From positions 62,001 through 126,000 of the forward strand of contig JBLXDU010000011.1 of the NCBI GenBank assembly GCA_048263775.1: DNA of 64,000 bases, in the 5' to 3' direction. The notes below the pieces were generated by a model. That model was given only the letters and a program-made list of their open reading frames with translations, was not told the DNA's origin and made no database searches. A program made the translations under genes and the position numbers. Position 1 is the stretch's first letter. The number at the start of each line of letters is the position of its first letter. This document shows positions 50,205 to 59,452 of the stretch, in pieces. The stretch comes from UBA1479 sp048263775. GTDB taxonomy: Bacteria; Pseudomonadota; Alphaproteobacteria; Rhodospirillales; Casp-alpha2.

Positions 50205-51056
50205 CTAGGGCGCGAAGGAAATCATTGTGCGGACTTCGATGCTTTCCCGGGGCGGCGTGTCCGGGGCGGCATCGGGGTTTTCGAACCCCGTGTGCGCGGT
50301 GTAGCGGGCGCGCCCGTCCGTTGCCGTGTCGAAGCATTTGAGCAGCAGGACCTCGTCCCCGCCCATGCCGGGATACCAGTACCATTTCTGCCCGTCCGAA
50401 TGGGCGTTCTGATAGATCTCGCCGACACGGTCCTTGTAGACAAGATCCGTGGCCAGGAAGTCCTCGGTCCGCATGGTGCGGGCGTCGGCCACGGCGATCG
50501 GCGTGCGGTCCGCGCTTGCGCCGATCGACCGCCACACGTTGACCATGGCGAAGCGATGGCCCAGGTAGCGATCGGCGGCTGCGGCGTCCATCACGTCGCG
50601 CACCCGCTTGGGGCCCGATGTTTCCGTGTAGTCGTTATGGGCGATCAGCACCGGCAGGCGCTTGGCCGTGGCGGCGCGCTTGCCGTCGTCCTGCACCCGC
50701 ACCGTATGGTCGAAGATATGGACGTCCGACGCACCGGTCACGCGCTTCAGGAATGCGGTGATCTCCGGATAATAGACGGCCTCGATGCGGGCTTCGTCGT
50801 AGAAATCGGCCATGGCGGTCGGCATGGTCGCCAGTTCGAAGCCCTGGACGTCCAGGCTGGCCGCCGGGGTCAGCGCGCGGGCGTCATGCATTTCCACCGC
50901 CGCTTCTTCGAAGCTGCCCAGACGCTCGTTCGGCTGGGCGTGGTCGGCGGACATGAAGACCCGCGGCTTTTCGGCCTGCGCATGGGCCATGAAGTTGATC
51001 GGGGCCAGGACCGTGCGGCCGGGATGCGGCCGGGTATTGGCGGCGGCTTGGGACAT
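50205..51056 (-). CDS. CmcJ/NvfI-type oxidoreductase family protein
   Basis: This 283-residue protein has the CmcJ/AsaB family marks VHIFDHTVRVQDDGKR (about 114-129), LIAHNDYTETSGPKRVRDVM (about 138-157), MVNVWRSI and YWYPGMGGDEVLLLKCFDT. Members include cephamycin C hydroxylase CmcJ and fungal AsaB and are mostly found in secondary metabolism. ATG 51056 is chosen with GAGGAG upstream. No biosynthetic cluster is visible here, so the substrate is unknown. Confidence 0.85.
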   Translation of the reverse strand: MSQAAANTRPHPGRTVLAPINFMAHAQAEKPRVFMSADHAQPNERLGSFEEAAVEMHDARALTPAASLDVQGFELATMPTAMADFYDEARIEAVYYPEITAFLKRVTGASDVHIFDHTVRVQDDGKRAATAKRLPVLIAHNDYTETSGPKRVRDVMDAAAADRYLGHRFAMVNVWRSIGASADRTPIAVADARTMRTEDFLATDLVYKDRVGEIYQNAHSDGQKWYWYPGMGGDEVLLLKCFDTATDGRARYTAHTGFENPDAAPDTPPRESIEVRTMISFAP

Positions 51057-51192
51057 GATCGTCTCCTCAACGGTTCGTTCCCGTGAATCTGCGGTCTTCG
51101 CCGGCGATTGGCAAGGGGGCAGGGGGAATGACACTTTTTCCCCCAAGGATCAGGATGCTTTGAATTCTGGAATACTCGTTCCTGAAATCAGG

Positions 51193-54100
51193 CTATTCCG
51201 CCGCCCGGGGCGCGGCCAGGGGGGCTTCGGTCGTGTCCATATGTTCGGCTTCGCGCAGTTCACGGTCGAGCCGTACACCCGCATGGGCCCGGTTGGACGA
51301 CAGCGGCGCCAGCAGGGAATAGATCACCGGGATCAGGACCAGGGTGAACACGGTGGCGATGCCGAGCCCACCGAACACGACCCAGCCGATGGCGACCCGC
51401 GCTTCCGACCCGGCGCCGGTCGCCAGGATCAGCGGCAAAGCCCCCAGCACCGTGGACAGCATGGTCATCATCACCGGGCGCAGGCGGATGATCGCCGCTT
51501 GGCGGATGGCATCGGCCACGGACAGGCCGCGGTCGCGCAACTGGTCGGCGAATTCGACCACCAGGATGCCGTTCTTGGCCATCAGGCCGACCAGCATGAC
51601 AAGGCCGATCTGGCTGTAGATGTTGATGGTGCCGCCGGAAAGTTTCAGGGCGAACACGGCGGCCGCCAGTCCGAAGGGCACGGTCAGCACGATCACCAGG
51701 GCGCTGACGATGCTTTCGAACTGGGCCGCCAGGACCAGCAGCACGATCAGCACGGCGAACGCGAAGGTCAGCGCGACCTCGTTGCTGGTGTCCTGCAGGG
51801 TCGCGGCCTCGTTGATGAAACGCAGGCCGATGCCGGGCGGCAGGGTGTCGTCGGCGATGGCCTGGATGCCGTCGATGGCTTCCTGTAGGGACATGTCGGC
51901 GGGAAGCACGGCCTCGACCTCGACCGCGCGCTTCTGGCCGGACCGGTCAAGTTCGGCCGCCGTGCCGACCTCTTCCAAGGTCACGAAGGCCGACAGCGGC
52001 ACCAGACGCCCATCGCCCGTCGGCACGAACAGATTGAACAGATCGGTCGGATCGTTGATGGCGCCGGCCGCCGATTCCAGCATCACCGGGATTGAGCGGT
52101 CGTTAACGTTCAACTCCGCCACCTCGAACCCGGCGACCATGGCGCGCAGCGTATCGACGATGCCCTCGACCTGGACACCCAGGTCTTCCGCCCGGCGGCG
52201 GTCGACCTTGACCGACAGTTGCGGTTGGGTCTGCTGGAATTCGACCTCCGGGTCCTCCAGCCTGGGCAGGCGTTCGCGCATGGCGCCCAGGAAATCGAAG
52301 GCGGCGGCGGCGATGTCCTTGTAGTTGGACCCGGTCAGGGTGAATTCGATACTGCCGCCGGCGCGGCGCAGGTTCAGGCTGTTGGGCGTGCGGACGCGGG
52401 CGGTCGCCCCCGGGATCGCCCTCAGGCCCTTGTTCAGGGATTTGGCGATTTCCTGTTGCGAGCGCTTGCGCTGATCCCAGGGCACCAGAGGGGCGATCAG
52501 ATAAACGCGGTTCGGGTCCCAGCGCCCGACGATGGCGAACACGTTTTCCGCCTCGCCGCTGTCGACCAATGGGCGCAGCAGGGCTTCGGCCTGGACCGAC
52601 TGGCGGTCCATGTAGTCGAGCCCGACGCCGTCCGGCCCCTGCATCATGATGATGATGGCGCCGCGATCCTCGCGCGGAAGCAATTCGGTCTTGATCGTGG
52701 GATAGACCAGCAATGCCGTTGCCGCGAGCATGGCCGTGCCGCCCAGGATCAGCAGCCGGGCGTTGAGAGTGAATTCCAGCATCTTGGCATAGGCCGCATT
52801 GATGCGCTGTCCGGCGGCGACCAGGATAGCCGGCGGCTTGGTCGGCCCGGCATCGCCCCGGTCGGGCAGGCGCGATGCCAGCATGGGCACCAACGACAGC
52901 GCCACGAAGGATGAAATCGCCACGGCCACGGCCAGGGTGAAGCCGAATTCCGTGAACAGCTTACCCGCCGTCGACGGCAGGAAGGCGATGGGCAGGAACA
53001 CGGAAATCAGTGTTGCCGTGGTCGCCAGCACGGCGAAGAACACCTGGCGGGTGCCGTTGACGGCGGCGGCGTAGGACTTCATGCCGAGTGTGCGGTGACG
53101 CTGAATGTTTTCCAGCACAACGATGGCGTCATCGACGATCATGCCCGTGGCCAGGACCATGGCCAGCAGGGTCAGGATATTGACCGAGAACCCCATCAGA
53201 TAGATCGCGCCCACCGTGCCCATGATGGCGACCGGGATGGCGACGGTCGGGATCAGGGTCGGGCGCAGGCCGCCCATGAACATGAAGATCACGGCGATGA
53301 CCACGGCGACGGCGATCAGCAGGCTGTTGATGACCTCGCGCACGGACGACCGGATAAAACGCGCATCGTCGGAAATCTTGACCAGCCGCACGTCCTTTAG
53401 GCGCTTGTTCAGGCGATCGACGCTTTTGTTGACGGCATCGGAAATGGCGATGGTGTTGGATTGGGCGCGGCGCACGATGCCAAGGCCGACCACCTTGGAT
53501 CCGTTGAGAACGGAATAGCTTTCGGCCTCGGCCGGGCCGTAGAAGGCCTGCGCGACCTCGCCCAGGCGGACGTCCTTGCGCAATTCCAGATCCTCGACCT
53601 TGGCCGGTTCCCACACCGAGGCGTCGGCGCGCACCAACAGCATCTGGTCGTCCGATTTGAAACTGCCGGCGGGCACGTCGAGCCGGGTCGAGCGCAGCAC
53701 CTTGGCGACGTCATCGATACTGAGGCCGTAACGCGCCAGTTTCATGGGGTCGACGACGATGCGCAGGACCTGTTCCTGATCGCCGAACAGGTCGACCGAG
53801 GCGACCCCGTCGATGGAAAGGAACTCGGGCGAAATGTCGTCCTCGGCGATGCGGGTCAGATCTTCCTGGTTCACCTTGTCGGACACCAGGGCCAGACGGA
53901 TGATCGGTTGGGAATCGGCGTCGGCCTTGACGACGGTGATGTCCTCGACGCCTTCCGGCAATTGCCGCTCGACCCCGGCGACCGCTTCGCGGATGTCGTT
54001 GGCGGCAACGTCCAGATTGACGTTGGCGGAGAATTCGGCGCGGACGCGGCCGTTGTTTTCCTCGCTCGCGGCCTCGATGCGCTTGACCCCGGATACGCGG

Positions 54101-54327
54101 GCGACGGCCCCTTCGAGCACGCTGACCACCTCGGCATCCATGGTTTCCGGCGAGGCGCCGTCGAAAAACGCGCGCACCGTGACGATGGGGCGGTCGACGT
54201 CGGGCAGTTCGCGGACCTCGACGCCCATGATCGCGGCCAGACCGGCGATCATGATCAATAGGTTCATGACGACCACCAGCGTGGGCCGGCGGACCGACAG
54301 GGACGGCAGGTCGCTGAACCGGGACAT
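51193..54327 (-). CDS. RND efflux pump inner-membrane transporter (HAE1 type)
   Basis: This 1044-residue protein has 12 membrane spans in two halves. The N-terminal span contains LVVVMNLLIMIAGLAAIMGV, the charged TM4 motif is LATGMIVDDAIVVLENI (about 390-406) and the second half has MLVGLMAKNGILVVEFADQL. The DD pair carries protons. It exports hydrophobic compounds with the membrane-fusion protein encoded one base upstream. No outer-membrane TolC gene lies alongside, so it must use one elsewhere. The C-terminal tail is rich in Ala and acidic residues. Confidence 0.95.
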   Translation of the reverse strand: MSRFSDLPSLSVRRPTLVVVMNLLIMIAGLAAIMGVEVRELPDVDRPIVTVRAFFDGASPETMDAEVVSVLEGAVARVSGVKRIEAASEENNGRVRAEFSANVNLDVAANDIREAVAGVERQLPEGVEDITVVKADADSQPIIRLALVSDKVNQEDLTRIAEDDISPEFLSIDGVASVDLFGDQEQVLRIVVDPMKLARYGLSIDDVAKVLRSTRLDVPAGSFKSDDQMLLVRADASVWEPAKVEDLELRKDVRLGEVAQAFYGPAEAESYSVLNGSKVVGLGIVRRAQSNTIAISDAVNKSVDRLNKRLKDVRLVKISDDARFIRSSVREVINSLLIAVAVVIAVIFMFMGGLRPTLIPTVAIPVAIMGTVGAIYLMGFSVNILTLLAMVLATGMIVDDAIVVLENIQRHRTLGMKSYAAAVNGTRQVFFAVLATTATLISVFLPIAFLPSTAGKLFTEFGFTLAVAVAISSFVALSLVPMLASRLPDRGDAGPTKPPAILVAAGQRINAAYAKMLEFTLNARLLILGGTAMLAATALLVYPTIKTELLPREDRGAIIIMMQGPDGVGLDYMDRQSVQAEALLRPLVDSGEAENVFAIVGRWDPNRVYLIAPLVPWDQRKRSQQEIAKSLNKGLRAIPGATARVRTPNSLNLRRAGGSIEFTLTGSNYKDIAAAAFDFLGAMRERLPRLEDPEVEFQQTQPQLSVKVDRRRAEDLGVQVEGIVDTLRAMVAGFEVAELNVNDRSIPVMLESAAGAINDPTDLFNLFVPTGDGRLVPLSAFVTLEEVGTAAELDRSGQKRAVEVEAVLPADMSLQEAIDGIQAIADDTLPPGIGLRFINEAATLQDTSNEVALTFAFAVLIVLLVLAAQFESIVSALVIVLTVPFGLAAAVFALKLSGGTINIYSQIGLVMLVGLMAKNGILVVEFADQLRDRGLSVADAIRQAAIIRLRPVMMTMLSTVLGALPLILATGAGSEARVAIGWVVFGGLGIATVFTLVLIPVIYSLLAPLSSNRAHAGVRLDRELREAEHMDTTEAPLAAPRAAE

Positions 54328-54328
54328 G

Positions 54329-55459
54329 TTACGGGGTCGCCTTTTTCTTGCCCTTGGGGGCGGCGTCGCCGGCGGCGAATTTGTCGAAAGGAATGGCCTG
54401 GATGCGCTGGCCGGGGCGTAGGCCCTGGACGCCTTCGACGACGATCAGGTCGTCGGCGTTCAGCGGCCCGTCGACCAGGATGCGGCCGCGGTCGCGGCGG
54501 ACGATTTTGACGAACACTTTCTCCGCCGTCTCGGTCTTGCCGTCCTTCTTGGCGACCCGCCACAGATAGGCGCCGTCGCGGCTCCACAAAACGGCGACCT
54601 CGCGGACGGTAGGATAGGGTTTGCCGGTGAAGGCCAGTTCGGTCTCAAACGACGTGCCGGGGCGGATCAGGTCTTCCTCGTTGGGGATCGTCGCCTTGAC
54701 CCGGAGCGTGCGCGTGATCGGGTCGATGCGGCTGCCCAGTTGGGAGACCTTGCCCGCAAGCCGCAGGTCCGGGGCGGTCCAGGGCCGGACCATGACCGGG
54801 TCGTCGACCTTGATGCGGCCGGCGTATTCCTCGGGCAATTCGAATTCCACCAGGATTTCCGAGCGGTCATCCAACGTGGCGATTTTCGTATCCGTGGTCA
54901 CCCGATCGCCGCGGTCGATCTCGGTCAGCCCGATGATGCCGTCGAAGGGGGCATAGACGATGCGGTCGTCAAGCGCCTGTTCCGCCTGATCCAGGCGCAG
55001 GGTCGCGGATTCCAGGTCGGTCTGCGCTGTTTCCAGGCGGGCCTGGGACGCGGTGCCCGACGGCGCCAGTTTTTCCAGGCGCTTCAACTGACGGGTCGCA
55101 TCCTTGACCGCAACCTTGGCCAGGCGCACGGCGATCTGCTGATGGACGTCTTCCAGGCGCAGCAGAATCTGCCCCTTGTGAACCCGGTCCTGGCTGCGGA
55201 ACGACACGGCGACGACTTCGCCGGCGGTCTTGGGGTAGAGCGCTGCGGACTTGCGCGCCTCGCCCGTGCCGACGGCGCGGACGATGATCTTGTCCGTTGC
55301 GGCGGGGGCCTTTTCGACCAGAACCCGCGTGCCACCGCCGGCCGCGCGCGGGGCGTTTTTGGGCTGGGCATCGACCTCACTGCCGTTCAAGGCATACCAG
55401 CCGGCGCCGAGAAGAACGGCCAGGCCGATGAGGACGACAAGTTGGGTGCGCAGAATCAT
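54329..55459 (-). CDS. RND efflux membrane-fusion protein
   Basis: This 376-residue adaptor has an N-terminal anchor (about 5-22, TQLVVLIGLAVLLGAGWYAL), a lipoyl/barrel-sandwich part (GEVVAVSFRSQDRVHKGQIL), a short coiled hairpin (RLAKVAVKDATRQLKRLEKL) and a beta-barrel and membrane-proximal domain (PEEYAGRIKVDDPVMV). ATG 55459 (MILRTQLV) is chosen, although the frame is open to 55519. It links the pump to an outer-membrane channel. The stop is one base from the pump start. Confidence 0.92.
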   Translation of the reverse strand: MILRTQLVVLIGLAVLLGAGWYALNGSEVDAQPKNAPRAAGGGTRVLVEKAPAATDKIIVRAVGTGEARKSAALYPKTAGEVVAVSFRSQDRVHKGQILLRLEDVHQQIAVRLAKVAVKDATRQLKRLEKLAPSGTASQARLETAQTDLESATLRLDQAEQALDDRIVYAPFDGIIGLTEIDRGDRVTTDTKIATLDDRSEILVEFELPEEYAGRIKVDDPVMVRPWTAPDLRLAGKVSQLGSRIDPITRTLRVKATIPNEEDLIRPGTSFETELAFTGKPYPTVREVAVLWSRDGAYLWRVAKKDGKTETAEKVFVKIVRRDRGRILVDGPLNADDLIVVEGVQGLRPGQRIQAIPFDKFAAGDAAPKGKKKATP

Positions 55460-55540
55460 GGTCGATGTCTCAATACGGTTCCGTGGTGTCAGGCGCCGAA
55501 GGATACCGGCCAATTCCACACAAATTCCTAATGCGCGAAG

Positions 55541-55575
55541 ATTAGCCGGGGGCTAATGGAAACTTATCAAGTTTC
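55541..55575. promoter_or_regulatory. Two adjacent inverted repeats upstream of the RND efflux operon
   Basis: ATTAGCC-GGG-GGCTAAT (55541-55557) and GAAACTT-ATC-AAGTTTC (55559-55575) are both perfect 7-3-7 inverted repeats, one base apart. They lie between the divergent adaptor gene (start 55459) and ABM gene (start 55665). One or two regulators probably bind, as TetR- or MarR-type repressors do before efflux genes. None of that type lies alongside in the window. Confidence 0.6.
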
Positions 55576-55664
55576 ATGGCGCAGGCGGCTGGAATTTTGT
55601 AACAAGATGTCGCGCACCGGCCCAGGCAGCGGTGCGCGCAACCGGAGCAAAAAGGAATTCCCGC

Positions 55665-55952
55665 ATGTTCGTCGTCACCGTCACCTTTGTCGTAAAACCT
55701 GAGCATATCGCGGATTTCTCCCCGGCGATGATCGAGAACGCGCGTGCGTCCGAAGACACCGAACCCGGCTGCCGGCAGTTCGACGTCTGCCGCGATCCGA
55801 AGGATCCGGCGGTTACATTTTTATACGAAGTTTATGACGATGCGGCCGCATTCGAGGCCCACAAGGCGACGGCCCATTTCAAATCCTTCGACGCCCTGGT
55901 CCAACCCTGGTTGGCGTCGAAAGAGGTCAAGACCTGGGTTCTCGAGGACTAA
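55665..55952 (+). CDS. Antibiotic biosynthesis monooxygenase (ABM) domain protein
   Basis: This 95-residue protein is a single ABM dimeric alpha-beta barrel domain (VTVTFVVKPEHIADFSPAMI; ASEDTEPGCRQFDVCRDPKD; HKATAHFKSFDALVQPWLAS). ATG 55665 is chosen with AAGGA upstream. Family members oxidise quinol-like small molecules or scavenge signals (for example YgiN, LsrG). It is divergent from the efflux operon and so may share its regulator. Confidence 0.85.
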   Translation: MFVVTVTFVVKPEHIADFSPAMIENARASEDTEPGCRQFDVCRDPKDPAVTFLYEVYDDAAAFEAHKATAHFKSFDALVQPWLASKEVKTWVLED

Positions 55953-56398
55953 AGCGGCAGTTTCATCCCGGCGTGGCTGTGTACGAAGCCGAGGGATTCG
56001 TAGAACGCCAAGGCGTCCGGGCGTTCCCGGTCCGTGGTCAACTGCACCATCCGGCACCCCTTGTCTCTGGCCAAGCCGATGGCATGTTCGAACATCGTCC
56101 TGCCCAGGCCGCTGCCGCGGGCCCTGGAGGCAACCCGCACGCCTTCGATCAACGCGCGCCAGCCGCCTTGATGAGAGATGTTCGGCAGCATCGTTATCTG
56201 CAGGCAGCCGACGATGCTGTCGCCGTCGTCGGCGACCAGCAGGCGGGTGTTGGGATCGTCCTGGATCGCCTGGAAGGCATCCCGGTAACAGGTGGGAAGC
56301 GGGGTTTCAGAACGCTCACGTTGCCGGCCTATTGGGTCATCGGCCAGCAGGGCGACGATATGGACAAGGTCGTCCGCGGTGGCGTCCCGGAATTTCAT
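55949..56398 (-). CDS. GNAT family N-acetyltransferase
   Basis: This 149-residue protein has the acetyl-CoA motif VRVASRARGSGLGRTMFEHA (Q/RxxGxG/A type, about 88-107) and YESLGFVHSHAGMK near the end. It acetylates an unknown amine. It converges with the ABM gene by a four-base overlap of stops. Confidence 0.85.
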   Translation of the reverse strand: MKFRDATADDLVHIVALLADDPIGRQRERSETPLPTCYRDAFQAIQDDPNTRLLVADDGDSIVGCLQITMLPNISHQGGWRALIEGVRVASRARGSGLGRTMFEHAIGLARDKGCRMVQLTTDRERPDALAFYESLGFVHSHAGMKLPL

Positions 56399-56591
56399 GA
56401 TCTCACTTTACTAAATGGAGCTTGGGACGCCTGTCAAACCCAGGCGTCCGCCGTTGCGTGAATTTTGTTTTTCCAAGATGCAGACAAATTCATGAATAAT
56501 CATCGAATTTCGTTGAACATCAAAATATTCATTGATAAGCCGATAAGGACCACGCCTGCCACGGCATGAATATCGAATATGGGGAGGGGGC

Positions 56592-57095
56592 ATGCCGCCT
56601 AGCGAACTCGGGAGTGACGACGATCAGCCATCTCCCGACCTTGGGTTTGTGCAAAGCCCTAAAATTAAACGCGTTTTTGATTTCTGGATCAACCTGCGCC
56701 GTGACCGCCCGTTTCCGGCATGGACCGACGTCAGATTGATGGATCTCTACGACGTGGCCCCCTTCCTGGCCGTGGTTGACGTGGAACAGGAGAACGGCGC
56801 GCTGCGGTTCCGTTATCGCTTCTGCGGCACGGCGCTGGTCGAGGCACGGGAGCGCCTGGTCCCCGCGGACCCCACCGGTCGATGCATTGATGAGGTCGTC
56901 TGGCCGTTCGATCCGGCGCCGCTGATCGGGGCGTGTGCCAAGGCCTTAAGCTGGCGGAAACCTGCTTTTCTGGCCGCTGGTGAGGTCAACGAAAGCGCCT
57001 ATCACCTGCACGAGCGGGGGTTTTTCCCCCTTGGGCCGGACGACGGCACGGTGTCGCATATCCTCATTTGTGTCGACGAGGTCCGGGCGACCTGA
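56592..57095 (+). CDS. PAS_5-type PAS domain protein
   Basis: This 167-residue protein matches the alphaproteobacterial PAS_5 family (FDFWINLRRDRPFPAWTDVR; RFRYRFCGTALVEARERL; TGRCIDEV). It has no output domain, so it acts through partners or as a sensor by itself. The 193-base gap upstream is AT-rich and has no other gene. Confidence 0.8.
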   Translation: MPPSELGSDDDQPSPDLGFVQSPKIKRVFDFWINLRRDRPFPAWTDVRLMDLYDVAPFLAVVDVEQENGALRFRYRFCGTALVEARERLVPADPTGRCIDEVVWPFDPAPLIGACAKALSWRKPAFLAAGEVNESAYHLHERGFFPLGPDDGTVSHILICVDEVRAT

Positions 57096-57170
57096 CGCCG
57101 GATGTTTCCAATCGGCCGTGCCGGGGGTTAAATAAGGGATCGGACGTTTCAACGAGGATACGATCGCACC

Positions 57171-58334
57171 ATGACCGACCGCTCCACATCGCCGCATACG
57201 GCCTCCAACGAACCGACCCTGGATGCCGACGAAATCCTTGCCGGTATTCTTGAATGGGTCGCCATCGAAAGCCCGTCTCATGACGGCGTCGCGGTCAACC
57301 GCATGGTCGATCTCGTCGAAAAAGGCCATGCGGCGCTGGGGGCCAAGATCGAGCGCACGCCGGGGCGCGACGGGTTCGGCGACATTCTGGTGTCGCGCAC
57401 GCCCTGGGGCGGCGACGGACCGGGGATTCTCGTCCTGTCGCACCTGGATACGGTGCATGCCATGGGCACCATCGAAAACGAACTGAAGGTACGGCGCGAG
57501 GACGACAAGGTCTACGGACCCGGCATTTACGATATGAAGTCAGGTGCCTACATCGCCAACCATGCCTACCGGCATCTGGTGCGCGCGGGCAAGGAAACGC
57601 CCCTGCCGATCACCTTCATGTACGTCCCGGAAGAAGAAATCGGCAGCCCCACGTCGCGCCAGATGATCGTCGAGTTGGCGAAAAAGAACAAATACGTCCT
57701 GGTTACCGAACCGGCGCGGGATGGCGGCAAGGTCGTCACGGCACGCAACGGACGCCTGAAGTATGACATCACCGTCACCGGCCGGCCGTCCCATGCCGGT
57801 CTGCGCCACATGGACGGGCGCAGCGCGATCCGGGAAATGGCCCATCAGATCCTGTTTCTTGAAGGGCTGACCGACTACGACCGCTCCATCACCTGTTCCG
57901 TCGGCACGATTTCCGGCGGCACCCTGACCAACGTGGTGCCGGCGAAATGCTCTATCACCGTGGACCTGCGGGTGCCGGATATGGAAGCGGCCGAGGAGAT
58001 CAAGGCCAAGGTCGAGGGCATGTCGCCTGTCGATCCCGACTGTGTCCTGACAATCGAGGGCGGCGTTGACCGCCCGCCCTATGAGAAGTTCGACGGCATC
58101 GAAAAGCTGTTCCAGCATGCCAAGGGGTTGGCGGCGGAAATCGGCTTCGACCTCCAGGATCTGAAGACCGGCGGCGGGTCTGACGGCAACTTCACCGGCG
58201 CGCTCGGCATTCCCACGCTGGACGGCCTGGGCGCTGACGGCCACGGCGCCCATTCCCACGACGAATTCATCTACTACTCGTCCCTGGTCGAACGCTGCCG
58301 CCTGATGATCCGTCTGTTCGAAACTTTGGAGTAA
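57171..58334 (+). CDS. M20 family metallopeptidase (CPG2-like)
   Basis: This 387-residue protein has metal ligands and catalytic residues in the usual order: LVLSHLDTVHAMG (His and Asp, about 90-102), GPGIYDMKSG (Asp), VPEEEIGSP (Glu-Glu), EPARDGGKV (Glu) and GHGAHSHDEFI (His, near 360). A dimerisation domain lies between (TGRPSHAGLRHMDGRSAI). It resembles carboxypeptidase G2/glutamate carboxypeptidase. The next gene, a cytochrome c, starts two bases after its stop. Confidence 0.92.
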   Translation: MTDRSTSPHTASNEPTLDADEILAGILEWVAIESPSHDGVAVNRMVDLVEKGHAALGAKIERTPGRDGFGDILVSRTPWGGDGPGILVLSHLDTVHAMGTIENELKVRREDDKVYGPGIYDMKSGAYIANHAYRHLVRAGKETPLPITFMYVPEEEIGSPTSRQMIVELAKKNKYVLVTEPARDGGKVVTARNGRLKYDITVTGRPSHAGLRHMDGRSAIREMAHQILFLEGLTDYDRSITCSVGTISGGTLTNVVPAKCSITVDLRVPDMEAAEEIKAKVEGMSPVDPDCVLTIEGGVDRPPYEKFDGIEKLFQHAKGLAAEIGFDLQDLKTGGGSDGNFTGALGIPTLDGLGADGHGAHSHDEFIYYSSLVERCRLMIRLFETLE

Positions 58335-58336
58335 GC

Positions 58337-58732
58337 ATGGTTCGCCATGCCGCGCTATCGGCATTGCTTGTTCTGCTGGCGGCAGAGCCGGCAGCGGCAG
58401 ATGCGGAAAACGGCCGGGCCCTTGCGGAACGTCATTGCGCGCGCTGCCATGTGGTCGGCGCATTCAATCCGCAGGGTGGGATCGGGTCGACCCCATCCTT
58501 GCAGTGGATCAAGAAGTTGCCCGACTGGCGCGACCGGTTTCAGACATTCTACGTCCGCCGCCCCCACTTGGCTTTCATCAAGGTCAAAGGGTTGGCACCC
58601 CTGACCACGTTGCCGCCCTATGCCACGCCGATCGAGATCGCACCGGGCGACGCCGACGACATCTTCGCCTTTGTCGAGGCGCTGCCCGTGCCCAAGGGCC
58701 ATTCGGACATCACCCCGATCGAAGGCAAATAG
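58337..58732 (+). CDS. Small c-type cytochrome
   Basis: This 131-residue protein has a signal peptide (about 1-22, SALLVLLAAEPAAADA) and one heme site, HCARCHVVG (CxxCH at about 34-38). The methionine expected as sixth ligand is not obvious: after the CxxCH there is no Met, so coordination may be bis-His (a His is present in RRPHLAF) or open. It is coupled to the M20 peptidase, an odd partner. Electron-transfer partners are unknown. Confidence 0.85.
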   Translation: MVRHAALSALLVLLAAEPAAADAENGRALAERHCARCHVVGAFNPQGGIGSTPSLQWIKKLPDWRDRFQTFYVRRPHLAFIKVKGLAPLTTLPPYATPIEIAPGDADDIFAFVEALPVPKGHSDITPIEGK

Positions 58733-58741
58733 CGAAGACGG

Positions 58742-59200
58742 TTATTCCCAGTCCGCCTTGGACAGCGACGCGATCAGATCGTGTACCGCGCGGCGTTTGC
58801 GCGGATTGTCGATGCTGTAATAGGCGGTAACCAGTTCAGTGGTTTCGCTAGACCCCATGACATCCGAGGAATCACGCGGATCTTCGGCGAAGACGACGTC
58901 CAGATCGAAATTGTCCTGGGTCATCTGGATATCCTGCGGCATACCGTCGAAGAAGTAGGCGACGGGAATGTCCAGAATCCGGCTGAGTTGGTACAGCCGA
59001 CTGGCGCCGATTCGATTGGCGCCACGTTCGTACTTCTGGATCTGCTGGAACGTCAAACCCAGAGAGTCCCCTAACTCCCCCTGACTCATCCCTTTCAGTT
59101 TTCGCTGCTCGCGAACCCGCCCACCGACATGAATGTCAACGGGGTGCGCGACCCCGGGCGGCATGCGGTTCGGGTGCGATTTTTTGGATGCTTTAGGCAT
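58742..59200 (-). CDS. XRE-family helix-turn-helix regulator
   Basis: This 152-residue protein has an HTH_3 domain (about 25-80, VREQRKLKGMSQGELGDSLG; FQQIQKYERGANRIGASRLY), a linker and a C-terminal helix (SIDNPRKRRAVHDLIASLSK). The start may be ATG 59200 (MPKASKK) or 59212. This chromosomal XRE type is widespread in alphaproteobacteria. The 252-base gap upstream (59201-59452) has no gene. Target genes are unknown. Confidence 0.9.
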   Translation of the reverse strand: MPKASKKSHPNRMPPGVAHPVDIHVGGRVREQRKLKGMSQGELGDSLGLTFQQIQKYERGANRIGASRLYQLSRILDIPVAYFFDGMPQDIQMTQDNFDLDVVFAEDPRDSSDVMGSSETTELVTAYYSIDNPRKRRAVHDLIASLSKADWE

Positions 59201-59452
59201 ATACGGTTTCAACCTCCGTTTTTACTATCCGTCCGAATTGTCAGGATAATTGGTCTGATTTATGGAGGATTTCAGGGCGAGCGAACCCTTTGAATCCGTG
59301 CGCAAGCTAACACACTGCATATCCGCATGTTATCTAGACAAAAGGCCTATAAGTGTCGCGAAATACACGGAATTGTGGTTTCGTGCGACGATCTTGGGCA
59401 CTTTGGATTGTGTGTGAAAGCCGTGCCGGTCCAGCCGGGCGGAAGCGCAAGC

